Shown here: positions 1-9,570 of the stretch, piece after piece
Numbering within the stretch: position 1 is the stretch's first letter
Layout: every line of letters begins with the position of its first letter
Assembly (NCBI RefSeq): GCF_004363045.1
Contig: NZ_SNYJ01000001.1
Coordinates: forward strand, 461,937 to 525,936
DNA length: 64,000 bases
Reading direction: 5' to 3'
Source of the DNA: Aureibacillus halotolerans
Lineage (GTDB): Bacteria; Bacillota; Bacilli; Bacillales; DSM-28697
Program-made: the position numbers and the translations under genes
The notes under the pieces: model-generated
Seen by the model: the letters and a program-made list of their open reading frames with translations, nothing else
Databases searched by the model: none
Told to the model about the DNA's origin: nothing

Positions 1-491
1 GAAACCAGACCAGATCGTCACAAGCGCCATACTTGGAATGACCATCTCAGGGCTTGTCAACCATTCAACGGCCGGCAAGTTGAAGACACTTAAAAAATAG
101 TTCAAAATGCCATCAAGATTAAACATCCAGCGCCATAAAATTGCTGTAACAACTACAGATACGAGCACCGGAAAATAAAAGATCAAACGAAACACACGAA
201 TGCCTCGTACTTTCTGATTTGCCAACACAGCTACAAAAATCGGCATAATGACAAGCGTCGGTGTCGCAAGTACCCAAAAAAGGACTGTGTTCCCTAACGC
301 ATTCCAAAAATCACTGTCCTGTAAGGCTTCCTTATAATTATCAAACCAGACCCATTCAATCGGATCAAAAATGTTGTAGCTTGTAAAGCTAAGAAAAAAG
401 GCACTAATGGCCGGCAGGAGAATAAAAACCATAAATAACAGCACGGGAACGATTAAAAAAAATACAGCATGCCTTGTTTTGTACACTCCAT
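1..491 (-). CDS. Sugar ABC transporter permease, MalF/UgpA type (3' part beyond the window edge)
   Basis: Inner permease subunit of a carbohydrate importer. The visible N-terminal ~160 residues have a first membrane segment (FFLIVPVLLFMVFIL) and the periplasmic-loop pattern of MalF-like subunits (SFTSYNIF, FDNYKEAL, FWNALGNTVLFW), then further hydrophobic spans. An ATG at 491 lies just after AGGAGGAG, which is rather close; the next in-frame ATG (472) is an alternative start. The gene follows the binding-lipoprotein gene on the same strand across a hairpin, as is usual where the receptor must be made in excess. The EAA loop is outside the window, so substrate and completeness cannot be judged. 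Confidence 0.85.
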
Positions 492-499
492 CTCCTCCT

Positions 500-530
500 A
501 AAAAGCCACCGACCTTGGAAAAGGCCGGTG
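500..530 (-). terminator. Hairpin between binding protein and permease genes
   Basis: CACCGACCTT (507-516) and AAGGCCGGTG (521-530) form a 10-bp stem with one G-T pair and a GGAA loop on the plus strand. On the minus strand a short T run follows. It lies between two genes of one transporter, so it probably gives partial termination or protects the upstream mRNA rather than ending the operon. Confidence 0.75.
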
Positions 531-544
531 AACTGGCGGCTGCG

Positions 545-1861
545 TTACTCTTGTAACAGACTATTAATCTGCGTCTCTAAATCGGCGAGCGCCTGTTTAG
601 GGTCTCCATCGTTAATCAATACACCTTGGAATGTTTTATTCACAACCTCGGCAATTTCTCCAGCATTTTCATGAGGGATCGTAAAGTCTTGTGCGAGCTC
701 AAGCTGTTGTGCGGCAAAGAAATTCCCTTTTACAGCAGGGTCGTCGGAGTCCTCACCTTGCGTGAAATGTTCAGCTTCTGCGGCTTCTTTAACAGAAGGT
801 AAAATGTTAGCCTCTTCTGAAAAGGCCAATTGATGTTCACTGTTTGTAATAAACGCAGCAAAGTCTACCGCCAAGTCAACATGCTCACTTTGCTTAGGAA
901 CAGCTAAGTTCATAATCGATGCATTTTGTACTTCTGCTTCACCGACAAGCGCTGGAGCAGAATTCGAATTTTCATAAACCTCTGGCGCTAAATCATTCAC
1001 TTGACGGAACAGCTGTGGACCTGTCGTCCAGAAGGCAACTTTTTCTTGTGCATAAAGCTCTGGCACTTTTGCTTGATCGAGTAAGATTCCTTTATGCACT
1101 AGCCCTTGATCGTATTTTTCTTTCAGTGTCGTCCAAAGCTCAACGGCTTCTGGTGTATTGATCGTCGCTTCTGTTCCATCTTCTGAGACAATTGGAATGC
1201 CGTGTAATGGCATTTGTGTATGCAAGTTAGGAGCTATCACCATACCGTACGCGCCCGTTTTTTCATAAATGACCTCTGAATACTCCCAAGCTTCTTCGAA
1301 AGTGGATGGCGGTGTATCAAAGCCAGCTTCCTGTAAAAGCTTTTCATTATAAAGCAGTCCGCTGGTCGAAACATACCAAGGGATGGCGAAGTTTCCGTCA
1401 CCAATGTCACCCGATTGCCAAATGCCTTCAAAGTAATCATCCTTGACGTCTGCTGCGGCTTCATCCATGTTAACTAAAGCTCCCAGCCCCGCGAGCTTTT
1501 TCAGAAACAATGTGTTCAAGTTAATGACATCAGGCAAGTCACCACTCGAAGCACTTGTCATAACGAGCTGTTCAATCTGATCGTAAGGTGCATCTTTCCA
1601 CTCTACTGTCACACCTTCATTTTCGGCTTCAAATGCATCGATGACACCATTAATGTATTCGTCGAACGTTGGACTTAAAGAAATTGTCATGAACTCAATT
1701 GTTCTCTCTTCTTGTGTTTCCCCCTGTGCTGCATCCTCCGTAGGTTCACCAGCAGCTCCATCACTAGTTCCTGAGCCCCCCGATGAACATCCTGTTAGGA
1801 ACATAATGAACATAAGCAATGCGAACCCCATAATGTTTTGAACATTAGACTTACGTGTCAC
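545..1861 (-). CDS. Sugar ABC transporter substrate-binding lipoprotein (family 1)
   Basis: Extracellular carbohydrate receptor tethered to the outer face of the membrane. The signal peptide ends in a lipobox (LTGC, Cys at about residue 25), followed by an acidic, Ser/Gly-rich linker. The mature part has the MalE/UgpB fold signature: a search-and-bind segment near DAPYDQIEQL, the motif GDLPDVINLN, FAIPWYVSTSGLLYN, and a C-terminal half ending in a helix-rich tail. At 438 aa it has the usual family length. It starts at GTG, 7 nt after GGGGAGGT. It precedes the permease at 1-491. The sugar cannot be told from sequence alone. Confidence 0.92.
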   Translation of the reverse strand: MTRKSNVQNIMGFALLMFIMFLTGCSSGGSGTSDGAAGEPTEDAAQGETQEERTIEFMTISLSPTFDEYINGVIDAFEAENEGVTVEWKDAPYDQIEQLVMTSASSGDLPDVINLNTLFLKKLAGLGALVNMDEAAADVKDDYFEGIWQSGDIGDGNFAIPWYVSTSGLLYNEKLLQEAGFDTPPSTFEEAWEYSEVIYEKTGAYGMVIAPNLHTQMPLHGIPIVSEDGTEATINTPEAVELWTTLKEKYDQGLVHKGILLDQAKVPELYAQEKVAFWTTGPQLFRQVNDLAPEVYENSNSAPALVGEAEVQNASIMNLAVPKQSEHVDLAVDFAAFITNSEHQLAFSEEANILPSVKEAAEAEHFTQGEDSDDPAVKGNFFAAQQLELAQDFTIPHENAGEIAEVVNKTFQGVLINDGDPKQALADLETQINSLLQE

Positions 1862-2143
1862 CTTTATGACCTCCCCTTTTTAATGAAAAGATTCGATATG
1901 AACCGACAAAGACATAACCTAGCGCTTCATTCGTTTGAAGAAAAAGAATTTTCTCATTAAAACTTAGGTATACAGTATCATTTTACTTTCGATATGTAAA
2001 TATTTATTCCTTAGCAAAAAAATAAAAAGGAGAAAAAATCCACACTATAGAGAAAATGCCCTTTTATTAAATATATCGAGGAGATAATATCCTTTTCAAG
2101 GATAACATAGAGAAAAACTTACCATCAATTAGATTATTTCAAA

Positions 2144-2172
2144 TTGTTATATACTTAAATTTCTTCTATACT
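2144..2172 (+). promoter_or_regulatory. Candidate sigma-A promoter of the DUF4127 gene
   Basis: TTGTTA (2144-2149) and TATACT (2167-2172) are separated by 17 bp, and the TTG start codon is 43 nt further on. The rest of the 354-bp divergent region is AT-rich. I saw no clear operator in it. Confidence 0.55.
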
Positions 2173-2215
2173 ATGTGTCTAGTAGTGAATTTATATTAAG
2201 AAATGGGGAACTCAT

Positions 2216-3739
2216 TTGACAACCATTGCTTATCTCCCGCTTGATGAACGACCATGCAACTACAAATTCCCACAAATGCTAGCGGGTATGACAGATTTTA
2301 CGTTACTCCTCCCTGAAAAACAGCTGCTTGGAAAGAAAAAACAACCTGCCTCGTTTCCCGAACTGAAAAACTGGTTATTTACTGCCGCTGCACAGGCAGA
2401 TCATTTAATTGTTTCAATTGATATGCTCGTTTATGGAGGAATTGTTCCCTCACGTCTCCATTTGCTCACGGTAGAGGAGTGTGAATCTCGTCTTCATGTC
2501 TTAAAGGAGTTAAAGGAAAAGCACCCCTCCCTTCAAATCTATGCGTTTAATCTCATTATGAGGACACCTTCATATAACAGCGATGATGAAGAGCCTACCT
2601 ATTATGCCTCCTCCGGAAGTGACATTTTCACCTACGGCTGGCTCACTGATAAACAAACCTCAGATGAGCTTACTGCCGACGAGCAGCAAACATTGTCAGC
2701 GGTTGAGAAGCGTCTTCCCGCTAGCGTTCTAACTGACTTTACGAACCGACGTCATATGAACGCCACCGTGAACAAAAAAACGGTCGATTACGCTGCGGAT
2801 CAAGTCATTAATTTTCTCATCATTCCTCTTGATGACAATGCACAATACGGGTTTTCGCCAAAGGAACAGCGCAAACTTGTCACACATATAGAGAAGAAAA
2901 ACCTTATGGACATTGTTGCCGTTTATCCTGGCGCCGATGAAGCCGGCTGCACGTTGTTCGCTCATGTCTTCTGTAAGGAAAAACAATATGAACCAGAGAT
3001 CTACATAAAATATTCATCTACAAAAGGCCCATCTATCATTCCTGCCTTGGAAGATCGCTCATTAAATGAAAGCGTGAAAGCACAAATCGCTGCTGCAAAT
3101 GGCTATTTAACTGACTCTGAAGCAAGTGCAGATGCCATATTAATGATTCATTCACCGGGTGCTGGGCAAACTCATATGGCTGGACCAGAAGATTTTACCG
3201 AAAGGCACCCCTCGTATGTGTCCGAAATAAACAAGCGAGAATTCGTTCGTACAATGAAACGCTTTATCGATAAAGGCAAAACGGTCGGTCTCGCAGATGT
3301 AGCCATCTTAAATGGAAGTGATCATCTGCTTATGCAACTCTTAAGTAAAAACAACCTACTGCACGAGCTTGCCTCATATGCGGGGTGGAACACATCAGGA
3401 AATACATTAGGAACAGCCATCGCCCAGCTCATTATCCAATCGTATTACGGGCCATCTCTTCAGTCTCGCTACAATTTACTGTATCGCTTAGTAGAAGATT
3501 GGGGGTATCAAGCAACCGTTCGTCAGCAGGTCACACAAGAACTACTGCCTACCCTCGATGCGACCTATTTCGACATTAGCGCAGAGCAACATTCAGTTGA
3601 AGCACAGATTACAGAACGTATAAAAGAGTTTGTGACGAGAGAATTCCCCCCAGAATTGCTCGAAGGTTTAACTATTTCCCGATGTACCATGCCGTGGACA
3701 AGAATGTTTGAAGTCGAGCTTGAAATACAACTAACCTAA
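2216..3739 (+). CDS. DUF4127 family protein
   Basis: A 507-aa soluble protein with the characteristic DUF4127 opening (AYLPLDERPCNYKFPQ). It also has the conserved stretches ISIDMLVYGGIVPSR-like, LIIPLDDNAQYGFSP, YPGADEAGCTLFA and VGLADVAILNGSDH, which include many Asp residues. It has no signal peptide and no membrane segment. The function of the family is not established. Its members often sit beside sugar ABC importers, as here, where it is divergent from one, so a role in handling the imported sugar is an inference. The start is TTG at 2216 behind a modest GGGGA site. Confidence 0.85.
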   Translation: MTTIAYLPLDERPCNYKFPQMLAGMTDFTLLLPEKQLLGKKKQPASFPELKNWLFTAAAQADHLIVSIDMLVYGGIVPSRLHLLTVEECESRLHVLKELKEKHPSLQIYAFNLIMRTPSYNSDDEEPTYYASSGSDIFTYGWLTDKQTSDELTADEQQTLSAVEKRLPASVLTDFTNRRHMNATVNKKTVDYAADQVINFLIIPLDDNAQYGFSPKEQRKLVTHIEKKNLMDIVAVYPGADEAGCTLFAHVFCKEKQYEPEIYIKYSSTKGPSIIPALEDRSLNESVKAQIAAANGYLTDSEASADAILMIHSPGAGQTHMAGPEDFTERHPSYVSEINKREFVRTMKRFIDKGKTVGLADVAILNGSDHLLMQLLSKNNLLHELASYAGWNTSGNTLGTAIAQLIIQSYYGPSLQSRYNLLYRLVEDWGYQATVRQQVTQELLPTLDATYFDISAEQHSVEAQITERIKEFVTREFPPELLEGLTISRCTMPWTRMFEVELEIQLT

Positions 3740-4018
3740 ATGCACTTAAAAATGAGCCCCCGCAGGCATGTGGTGGCTCGTCGTATGTCTAGGTGTTGCG
3801 CTGCATATACAGCCTCAGTGATACAAGATCTTCACGTACTAAAAAAATCTTCCCGTGTTTACATTCATAATTTATTCTCCATTCAACCCCATTTTTACTA
3901 CCTTCATGTCAAAACACTCAGTCTTTTTACCCAGAGAAATACAGCGCTTTCTTTTGAATAATCCATAAGCACTGTGTAAAGGCTAATTGCAACCTTCTTT
4001 TTTCGTCTTTTTTCGACC
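3740..4018. other. Intergenic region with an imperfect hairpin
   Basis: No gene is supported here. GAGCCCCCGCA (3754-3764) and TGTGGTGGCTC (3769-3779) form an imperfect stem just after the DUF4127 stop, but no T run follows, so termination is uncertain. The remaining sequence leads into the pst control region. Confidence 0.5.
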
Positions 4019-4072
4019 TTTACAAAACCTTAACATTTCCTTCGTAAAGGATTAATAAATCGTTGTTATATT
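4019..4072 (+). promoter_or_regulatory. PhoP-box array and -10 element of the pst operon
   Basis: Four hexamers sit exactly 11 bp apart: TTTACA (4019), TTAACA (4030), TTCGTA (4041) and TTAATA (4052). This is the spacing and consensus of Bacillus PhoP~P sites (TTAACA direct repeats). TATATT at 4067-4072 is a suitable -10 element, with no good -35, as expected for an activator-dependent promoter. It implies induction under phosphate limitation. Confidence 0.85.
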
Positions 4073-4114
4073 GAGTAAGGAATTAAAAACGTACAAATTG
4101 GGGGATACAAAGTA

Positions 4115-5140
4115 ATGAAAAAAATGTCTTTTTTGCTCGCAGCTTTTCTCCTTATGATTCTTGCGGCATGTGGTAACGGTGACGGTAGTGGCGGAACACC
4201 AAACGCTGACGGAGCAAACACTGAAGATGCGACAGACGATGGCGGTTCAGAAGGTGAAGATTCAGCTGCAGGAGATGACGCTGAAGGAACTGTATCAGGA
4301 AGTGTTGGCATCGACGGATCTTCAACAGTATTCCCTATTATGGAAGCTGTATCTGAAGAATTTCAAAAGGAATTCCCTGAAGTACAAGCTCCGATTGGAG
4401 TATCCGGTACTGGTGGCGGATTTGAGAAGTTCATCGCTGGAGAAACTGACATTTCAAATGCTTCACGTCCTATTAGTGAAGAAGAAGTTGCAGCGCTTGA
4501 AGAAGCAGGCATTGAATATACGGAGTTCGAAATTGCTTATGACGGGATTTCCGTTGTTGTCAATAGTGAAAACGATTGGGTCGACCAATTGACAGTTGAA
4601 GAATTGCAAAGCATGTGGCTTGAAGAAGGTGGCGCTACTACATGGGCTGACGTTCGTGAAGGCTGGCCAGCTGAACCAATCCAATTTTATAGCCCTGGAA
4701 CAGATTCAGGAACATTTGACTACTGGAATGAAGTTATTCTAGAAGAACAACAAATCCGTAAGGATGTTGTTCTCTCTGAAAATGACAACACACTTGTCCA
4801 AGGTGTTGTTGGAAACAAAAATGCAGTTTCATACTTTGGATATGCGTACTACCTTGAAAATCAGGACACGCTGAATATCGTTCCTATTGTGAACGAAGCT
4901 GGTGAAGCAGTTGAGCCAAATGAAGACACGATTGCTTCTGGTGACTACAACCCACTTTCACGTCCTATGTTCATCTATGTAAATAACGCTTCATTGGCAG
5001 AAAAGCCACAGGTTTATGAGTACGTTATGTTCGCACTTGAGAATGCCGGTACATTGTCTGAAGAAGTTGGATATGTAGGTTCACCTCAAGAAGTATATGA
5101 CGAAGCTATCTCTACTGCGAACGAAATCGCTGGACAATAA
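4115..5140 (+). CDS. pstS: Phosphate ABC transporter substrate-binding lipoprotein PstS
   Basis: High-affinity phosphate receptor on the outer membrane face. The signal peptide ends in LAAC (Cys at about residue 19), then comes a long acidic, Gly-rich linker. Phosphate-binding loops are visible: IDGSSTVFPI, GVSGTGGGF, SNASRPIS and SPGTDSGTFDYW. The length of 341 aa is a little above usual because of the linker. ATG follows a GGGGG site. It is the first gene of the pst operon, directly downstream of the PhoP-box array. Confidence 0.97.
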   Translation: MKKMSFLLAAFLLMILAACGNGDGSGGTPNADGANTEDATDDGGSEGEDSAAGDDAEGTVSGSVGIDGSSTVFPIMEAVSEEFQKEFPEVQAPIGVSGTGGGFEKFIAGETDISNASRPISEEEVAALEEAGIEYTEFEIAYDGISVVVNSENDWVDQLTVEELQSMWLEEGGATTWADVREGWPAEPIQFYSPGTDSGTFDYWNEVILEEQQIRKDVVLSENDNTLVQGVVGNKNAVSYFGYAYYLENQDTLNIVPIVNEAGEAVEPNEDTIASGDYNPLSRPMFIYVNNASLAEKPQVYEYVMFALENAGTLSEEVGYVGSPQEVYDEAISTANEIAGQ

Positions 5141-5161
5141 AAGTGAACATTTAATAACCCG

Positions 5162-5195
5162 CAACAAATGGTGAAGTGTACTTCGCCATTTGTTG
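5162..5195 (+). other. Intercistronic stem-loop between pstS and pstC
   Basis: CAACAAATGGTGAAG (5162-5176), a TGTA loop and CTTCGCCATTTGTTG (5181-5195) form a 15-bp stem with one G-T pair. No T run follows. It therefore looks like an mRNA stabiliser or processing site that leaves more pstS than pstCAB message, rather than a true terminator. Confidence 0.85.
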
Positions 5196-5221
5196 TAATT
5201 CTATGTAAGGGGCACTTTTAC

Positions 5222-6169
5222 ATGAATCGTACAAATCAGAATGAATCAATTGCAGAAATTATTGAACGTAAAAAAAGCAAGTCCAACTGGTTAGGGAACT
5301 TTATTGAAAAAGCCATCCCGGTTGTTCTCTGGCTGGCTGCTGTTATATCCATTCTTACAACGGTTGGTATTATATTTACACTCCTAAAAGAAACATCAAG
5401 CTTCTTTTCAGAAGTAAGCATCTTGCAATTTATAACTGATTTAAACTGGTATCCTTTCTTTGAAGCAGATCCTGAATTTGGTATCCTTCCTTTATTAAGT
5501 GGGACACTGTTGGTTGCGGTTATCGCAATGTTTGTTGCCATTCCATTTGGCTTAGCTACGGCGATTTATTTAAGTGAATATGCGAGTGAATCTGTACGTC
5601 GTAGTATAAAGCCTATATTGGAAGTTCTTGCGGGAATCCCTACGATTGTGTACGGATATTTTGCGTTAACTTTTGTTACGCCCTTATTACAAACTATTAT
5701 TCCTGATTTGCCATTCTTCAACGCGTTAAGCCCGGGTATTGTTGTTGGAATCATGATTATTCCAATGGTTGCCTCCTTGTCAGAGGATGCAATGAGCGCT
5801 GTCCCTAACGCTATGAGAGAAGGCGCTCTTGCTTTAGGTTCGACACGGCTTGAGGTGGCTTTAAAGGTTGTTCTTCCTGCTGCTTTATCCGGTGTCATTG
5901 CTTCATTTGTATTGGCTATTTCGAGAGCCATTGGAGAAACAATGATCGTAACTATCGCAGGTGGTTCATCACCAACACTAACATTCGATCCGACAGATTC
6001 CATCCAAACGATGACTGCCTTTATTGTGCAAGCAAGCCTAGGCGATGCGTCGTATGGATCCATTATTTATTTCAGTATTTATGCGGTTGGTATTACACTA
6101 TTCATATTTACACTCATCATCAACATGATTGCGCAATACATTTCAAAACGATTCAGGGAGAGCTATTGA
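5222..6169 (+). CDS. pstC: Phosphate ABC transporter permease PstC
   Basis: First of the two membrane channels of the Pst importer. It has about six membrane spans after a cytoplasmic N-terminus and the permease coupling loop near [20 protein letters not shown] (EAA-like), followed by [12 protein letters not shown], which is typical of PstC/PstA. The start is ATG 5222 after AAGGGGC. An upstream in-frame ATG at 5168 falls inside the stem-loop and has no ribosome site, so it was not used. The product is 315 aa. It is followed by pstA with a 1-nt gap. Confidence 0.96.
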   Translation: MNRTNQNESIAEIIERKKSKSNWLGNFIEKAIPVVLWLAAVISILTTVGIIFTLLKETSSFFSEVSILQFITDLNWYPFFEADPEFGILPLLSGTLLVAVIAMFVAIPFGLATAIYLSEYASESVRRSIKPILEVLAGIPTIVYGYFALTFVTPLLQTIIPDLPFFNALSPGIVVGIMIIPMVASLSEDAMSAVPNAMREGALALGSTRLEVALKVVLPAALSGVIASFVLAISRAIGETMIVTIAGGSSPTLTFDPTDSIQTMTAFIVQASLGDASYGSIIYFSIYAVGITLFIFTLIINMIAQYISKRFRESY

Positions 6170-6170
6170 T

Positions 6171-7049
6171 ATGTCACTCATTAATAAAACCGACGTCGAA
6201 CAGCGCATGCATGGCAGGCAACGAAAAAACAATGTCTCTAAATATTTGTTTCTTGCCGCAACAATGTTTGGATTAGTTGTTTTAGCGGTATTGTTTTATA
6301 GAGTCATTTCTCAAGGGGCTCCACACATTTCATGGAACTTCTTTACTGAATTTGCATCACGTAATCCCGAAGACGCAGGCATGAAGGCTCCACTATACGG
6401 AACCTTTTGGCTCATGTTAATTACAGCACCTGTTTCCGTCATTTTAGGCGTATCCACTGCGCTTTACCTTGAAATGTACGCCAAAAAGAATCGTTTTACA
6501 TCTTTTATCCAAACGAACATTTCAAACCTAGCTGGGGTACCCTCGATCGTGTTTGGTCTTTTAGGCCTAACCATCTTTGTCCGGCTAATGGAAATGAATC
6601 AAAGCATCATGGCTGGTGGACTCACACTGGCACTTCTTATCCTGCCTGTCATCATCGTCGCCTCACAGGAATCCATTCGGGCGGTGCCAAGCGATGTCCA
6701 GGAAGCGTCTTACGGCTTAGGAGCAACGAAATGGCAGACAATACGACGTGTTGTCCTCCCGGCAGCAATTCCTGGGATTTTAACAGGAAGCATTCTTGCC
6801 CTTTCAAGAGCCATTGGTGAAACAGCTCCATTGATCATGATTGGTGCCTTCACATTTATTGCCTTTGTCCCAGAAAATGTTTGGTCCGGCTTCACCGCAA
6901 TGCCAATTCAGATTTACAACTGGACGGCTCGTCCACAAGAGGAATTCCAGCAAATCGCTGCTGGCGGTATTATTATTCTCCTCGCTATGCTTCTTATCAT
7001 GAACTCGATTGCTGTATTGATTAGAAATAAATTCTCAAAACGATACTAA
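6171..7049 (+). CDS. pstA: Phosphate ABC transporter permease PstA
   Basis: Second channel subunit, 292 aa, with six predicted membrane segments. The coupling loop is SYGLGATKWQTIRRVVLPAA, followed by ALSRAIGETAPLIMIG, a strong PstA signature. The start is ATG 6171 preceded by AGGGAGAG. The longer in-frame reading from 6129 would run deep into pstC and is unlikely. The first ~30 residues are basic and cytoplasmic. Confidence 0.96.
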   Translation: MSLINKTDVEQRMHGRQRKNNVSKYLFLAATMFGLVVLAVLFYRVISQGAPHISWNFFTEFASRNPEDAGMKAPLYGTFWLMLITAPVSVILGVSTALYLEMYAKKNRFTSFIQTNISNLAGVPSIVFGLLGLTIFVRLMEMNQSIMAGGLTLALLILPVIIVASQESIRAVPSDVQEASYGLGATKWQTIRRVVLPAAIPGILTGSILALSRAIGETAPLIMIGAFTFIAFVPENVWSGFTAMPIQIYNWTARPQEEFQQIAAGGIIILLAMLLIMNSIAVLIRNKFSKRY

Positions 7050-7061
7050 GGGGTGTTTGCA

Positions 7062-7895
7062 ATGAGCATCGATCTTAAACCGAAAACAACAAACACAAAT
7101 ACGAACGTTGAGCAGGTTGAAAACAACCAATCAGCATCCAAGCGTAATGTGTATGAAGTAGAAAACTTTAATCTTTGGTATGGCAGCGACCAAGCCTTGA
7201 AAAATGTTGACTTTAACATCGTTGAAAATGAAGTTACTGCCATCATTGGACCTTCTGGTTGCGGAAAATCGACTTTTATTAAATCACTTAATCGTATGAT
7301 TGAATTGATCCCGATTGTCCGCGTCTCCGGTTCAATCAAATACCGTGGAGAAAATACGTTAGACAAAAAATACGAAGTTGAGCGTCTGCGTACGAAGGTC
7401 GGCATGGTTTTCCAAAAACCGAACCCATTTCCAAAATCTATTTATGAAAATGTGGCTTACGGTCCACGCATTCACGGCATTAAAAACAAAAAAATGCTAG
7501 ATGAGATTGTTGAAAAAAGTTTACGTGGTGCTGCGATCTGGGATGAAGTAAAAGACCGTTTAAAGGAAAATGCTTTTGGTCTTTCTGGTGGTCAGCAACA
7601 GCGAATCTGTATTGCTCGTTGTCTTGCGATCGAACCAGATGTCATTCTTATGGATGAGCCGACTTCTGCACTTGATCCAATTTCAACACTTAAGGTGGAG
7701 GAACTTGTACAAGAGTTGAAGAAATCTTATAGTATTGTTATTGTGACGCACAACATGCAACAAGCGGCACGGATTTCAGACAAAACGGCGTTTTTCTTAA
7801 ACGGTGAGTTGATTGAATTAGACAATACGAACCAACTGTTTTCAAATCCGGCAGATAAACGTACAGAGGATTACATTACAGGTCGATTCGGATAA
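7062..7895 (+). CDS. pstB: Phosphate ABC transporter ATP-binding protein PstB
   Basis: ATPase that powers the Pst importer. It has Walker A ([17 protein letters not shown]), the ABC signature ([16 protein letters not shown]), Walker B ([13 protein letters not shown]) and the switch His ([13 protein letters not shown]). The NRM segment after Walker A and the C-terminal DYITGRFG tail are PstB hallmarks. The ~25-residue Asn/Thr-rich N-terminal extension is typical of Bacillus PstB. The start is ATG 7062 after AAGGGGTG. The product is 277 aa. Confidence 0.97.
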   Translation: MSIDLKPKTTNTNTNVEQVENNQSASKRNVYEVENFNLWYGSDQALKNVDFNIVENEVTAIIGPSGCGKSTFIKSLNRMIELIPIVRVSGSIKYRGENTLDKKYEVERLRTKVGMVFQKPNPFPKSIYENVAYGPRIHGIKNKKMLDEIVEKSLRGAAIWDEVKDRLKENAFGLSGGQQQRICIARCLAIEPDVILMDEPTSALDPISTLKVEELVQELKKSYSIVIVTHNMQQAARISDKTAFFLNGELIELDNTNQLFSNPADKRTEDYITGRFG

Positions 7896-7923
7896 ACATG
7901 CAAATTGAGTAAGGAGGGGTACT

Positions 7924-8589
7924 ATGCCCGCAAGCGCGAGACCATCGTTTGAAGAAGAGCTTCATCAACTGCATGATTTAATCTTGAAGATGGGCGAAAA
8001 AGCACGTGAGTCAGTCACACGTTCAATAGCTGCTCTGCAAACGCAGGATGTTGAAGGTGCTATTCAGGTCATTGATTATGATATTAAAATCAACCGACTT
8101 GAAGACCAAATAAATGAAAAAGCCATTTGGCTCATTGCAAAAGAACAGCCTATGGCAACTGATTTGCGTAAATTGATGACGGCGATAAAAATCTCCTCTG
8201 ATATCGAACGCATCGGTGATTTGGCGGTAAATGTTGCTAAATCAACAGTCATTATTGGACGCGAAACACTTTTTAAGCCTTTAAATGACATTCCTGAAAT
8301 GGCTAATAAGGTTGTCACGATGTTCGATCAAAGTCTGAAAGCCTTCCATGAGGAAGACGTTGTGCTCGCCCGCGAAGTGGCCGAGCTAGATGACGAGGTT
8401 GACGACCTTTATGGACGACTCGTCAAAGAACTAATGCATACCATGTCCGAGCGTCCTGAGATGATTCAGCAAATCACACAGCTTGCATTTATTGCTCGTT
8501 ACCTTGAACGCGTTGGCGATCATACAACCAACATCGCCGAAAACGTTGTTTATCTCGTCAAAGGGAAAATGTACGACTTGAATGCATAA
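7924..8589 (+). CDS. phoU: Phosphate signalling protein PhoU
   Basis: Cytoplasmic all-helical regulator that links Pst activity to the PhoR/PhoP pathway. The 221-aa protein contains two PhoU three-helix repeats, each with the conserved metal-binding pattern (DYDIKINRLEDQI ... ISSDIERIGDLAVNVAK; ELDDEVDDLYGRL ... IARYLERVGDHTTNIAE). ATG follows TAAGGAGGGG. It is the last gene of the operon before a strong terminator. Confidence 0.96.
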   Translation: MPASARPSFEEELHQLHDLILKMGEKARESVTRSIAALQTQDVEGAIQVIDYDIKINRLEDQINEKAIWLIAKEQPMATDLRKLMTAIKISSDIERIGDLAVNVAKSTVIIGRETLFKPLNDIPEMANKVVTMFDQSLKAFHEEDVVLAREVAELDDEVDDLYGRLVKELMHTMSERPEMIQQITQLAFIARYLERVGDHTTNIAENVVYLVKGKMYDLNA

Positions 8590-8597
8590 AGATACGG

Positions 8598-8631
8598 CAG
8601 CCGGAGCGACAACGTTCCGGCTGTTTTTTTT
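8598..8631 (+). terminator. Rho-independent terminator of the pst operon
   Basis: CAGCCGGAGCG (8598-8608), an ACAA loop and CGTTCCGGCTG (8613-8623) make an 11-bp stem with one G-T pair, followed by eight T residues. Confidence 0.95.
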
Positions 8632-8678
8632 GTTCATTTTCATCTTAACGAAGCTAGTGATGCTCCCCTCTCACTACT

Positions 8679-8884
8679 CGGCTTAACCGAGCAGTTTGAC
8701 ACCATAGCCGCGCGGTTTATTGCGTTAGCCGAGCACTTATGTCGCTTAACCAAGCACTTCAAAGCTGTGAGCGCGCAGTTTCGGCTTAACCGAGCAGTTT
8801 GACACCATAGCCGCACAGTTTATTGCGTTAGCCGAGCACTTATGTCGCTTAACCAAGCACTTCAAAGCTGTGAGCGCGCACTTT
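8679..8884 (+). repeat. 103-bp tandem duplication built of 21-bp phased units
   Basis: Two 103-bp copies (8679-8781 and 8782-8884) differ at only a few positions. Each contains five shorter units with a core like CCGAGCA(C/G)TT. Cores start at 8687, 8708, 8729, 8750, 8771, 8790, 8811, 8832, 8853 and 8874, so the period is 21 bp with one 19-bp step. About 8 nt between cores vary. The array fills the gap between the pst terminator and the sigma-factor operon. A second array with the same step pattern lies at 36512-36688. The function is unknown. Confidence 0.9.
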
Positions 8885-8991
8885 TGGCCAAGGTGCACAC
8901 TAAAACTATTTCTCATTCCACTAAAACTATTCCCCCCTCCCCTTCGCCTACCTTAATGAGCCTAGATGAAAAATGATGGAAGTGATGTGCA

Positions 8992-9570
8992 TTGAACAGC
9001 ATGGAGCGTAAATGGATCAAAGCGATTAAGAAGCAGCAAAGTCAGGAAGCGGCTGATCTGCTTGTTCGCCACTATTACAATGAAATCTACTCTTTTGTTT
9101 ACAAGGAAATGATGGATCAGGAGCTTGCTTTGGACATTACGCAAGAAATTTTTATTTCTATGCTCAAGGGCATCCACAATTTTTCCTACCGCTCCTCCTT
9201 TCGTACGTGGCTTTACAAAGTCGCTAAATCCAGACTGATCGACTATTACCGCTCAAAATTTCACAAGCAATCGAGACGAACAGACGAGCTACATCCCGAA
9301 TGGGAGCCTGACGCAGCGTCTCACGATGTTTCCATTGATACAGAGGAACAGGCAGAGCTTGCGATGGAGGTATTCCTTTCAATTGAGGAAACAAGCCAGC
9401 GTATCGTAAGCCAAAAGGTGTTTAGAGGCGATACGTTTTTAGAAATTGCTGCCACTCTAGAGCTAAATGAATCCACCGTAAAATCAAAATATTACGCTGC
9501 GTTACGTAAGATCAAAAAAGAGATGGGGGCAATGACGCATGAACGACAAGCTGGATGCTCAAACGATTGA
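8992..9570 (+). CDS. ECF-type RNA polymerase sigma factor
   Basis: A 192-aa group IV sigma factor. Region 2 is clear (AADLLVRHYYNEIYSFVYKE ... ALDITQEIFISMLKGIHNF ... SSFRTWLYKVAKSRLIDYYR), and region 4 ends in a helix-turn-helix (GDTFLEIAATLELNESTVKS). The TTG start follows GGAAG; an ATG at 9001 is an alternative. The stop lies 32 nt inside the next gene, so translation is coupled. It heads an operon with a membrane protein and an ABC-2 exporter, like the arrangement of the sigY operon of B. subtilis, but I cannot assign it to a named sigma factor. Confidence 0.93.
   Translation: MNSMERKWIKAIKKQQSQEAADLLVRHYYNEIYSFVYKEMMDQELALDITQEIFISMLKGIHNFSYRSSFRTWLYKVAKSRLIDYYRSKFHKQSRRTDELHPEWEPDAASHDVSIDTEEQAELAMEVFLSIEETSQRIVSQKVFRGDTFLEIAATLELNESTVKSKYYAALRKIKKEMGAMTHERQAGCSND

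Noticed and set aside
3740..3961. 73-codon frame after the DUF4127 gene
   Set aside because: It starts right behind the upstream stop, has no ribosome site, covers a hairpin and has an unlikely composition.
8679..8884. CRISPR array
   Set aside because: Units are 21 bp, with conserved cores and no unique spacers of constant length, and no cas gene is present.
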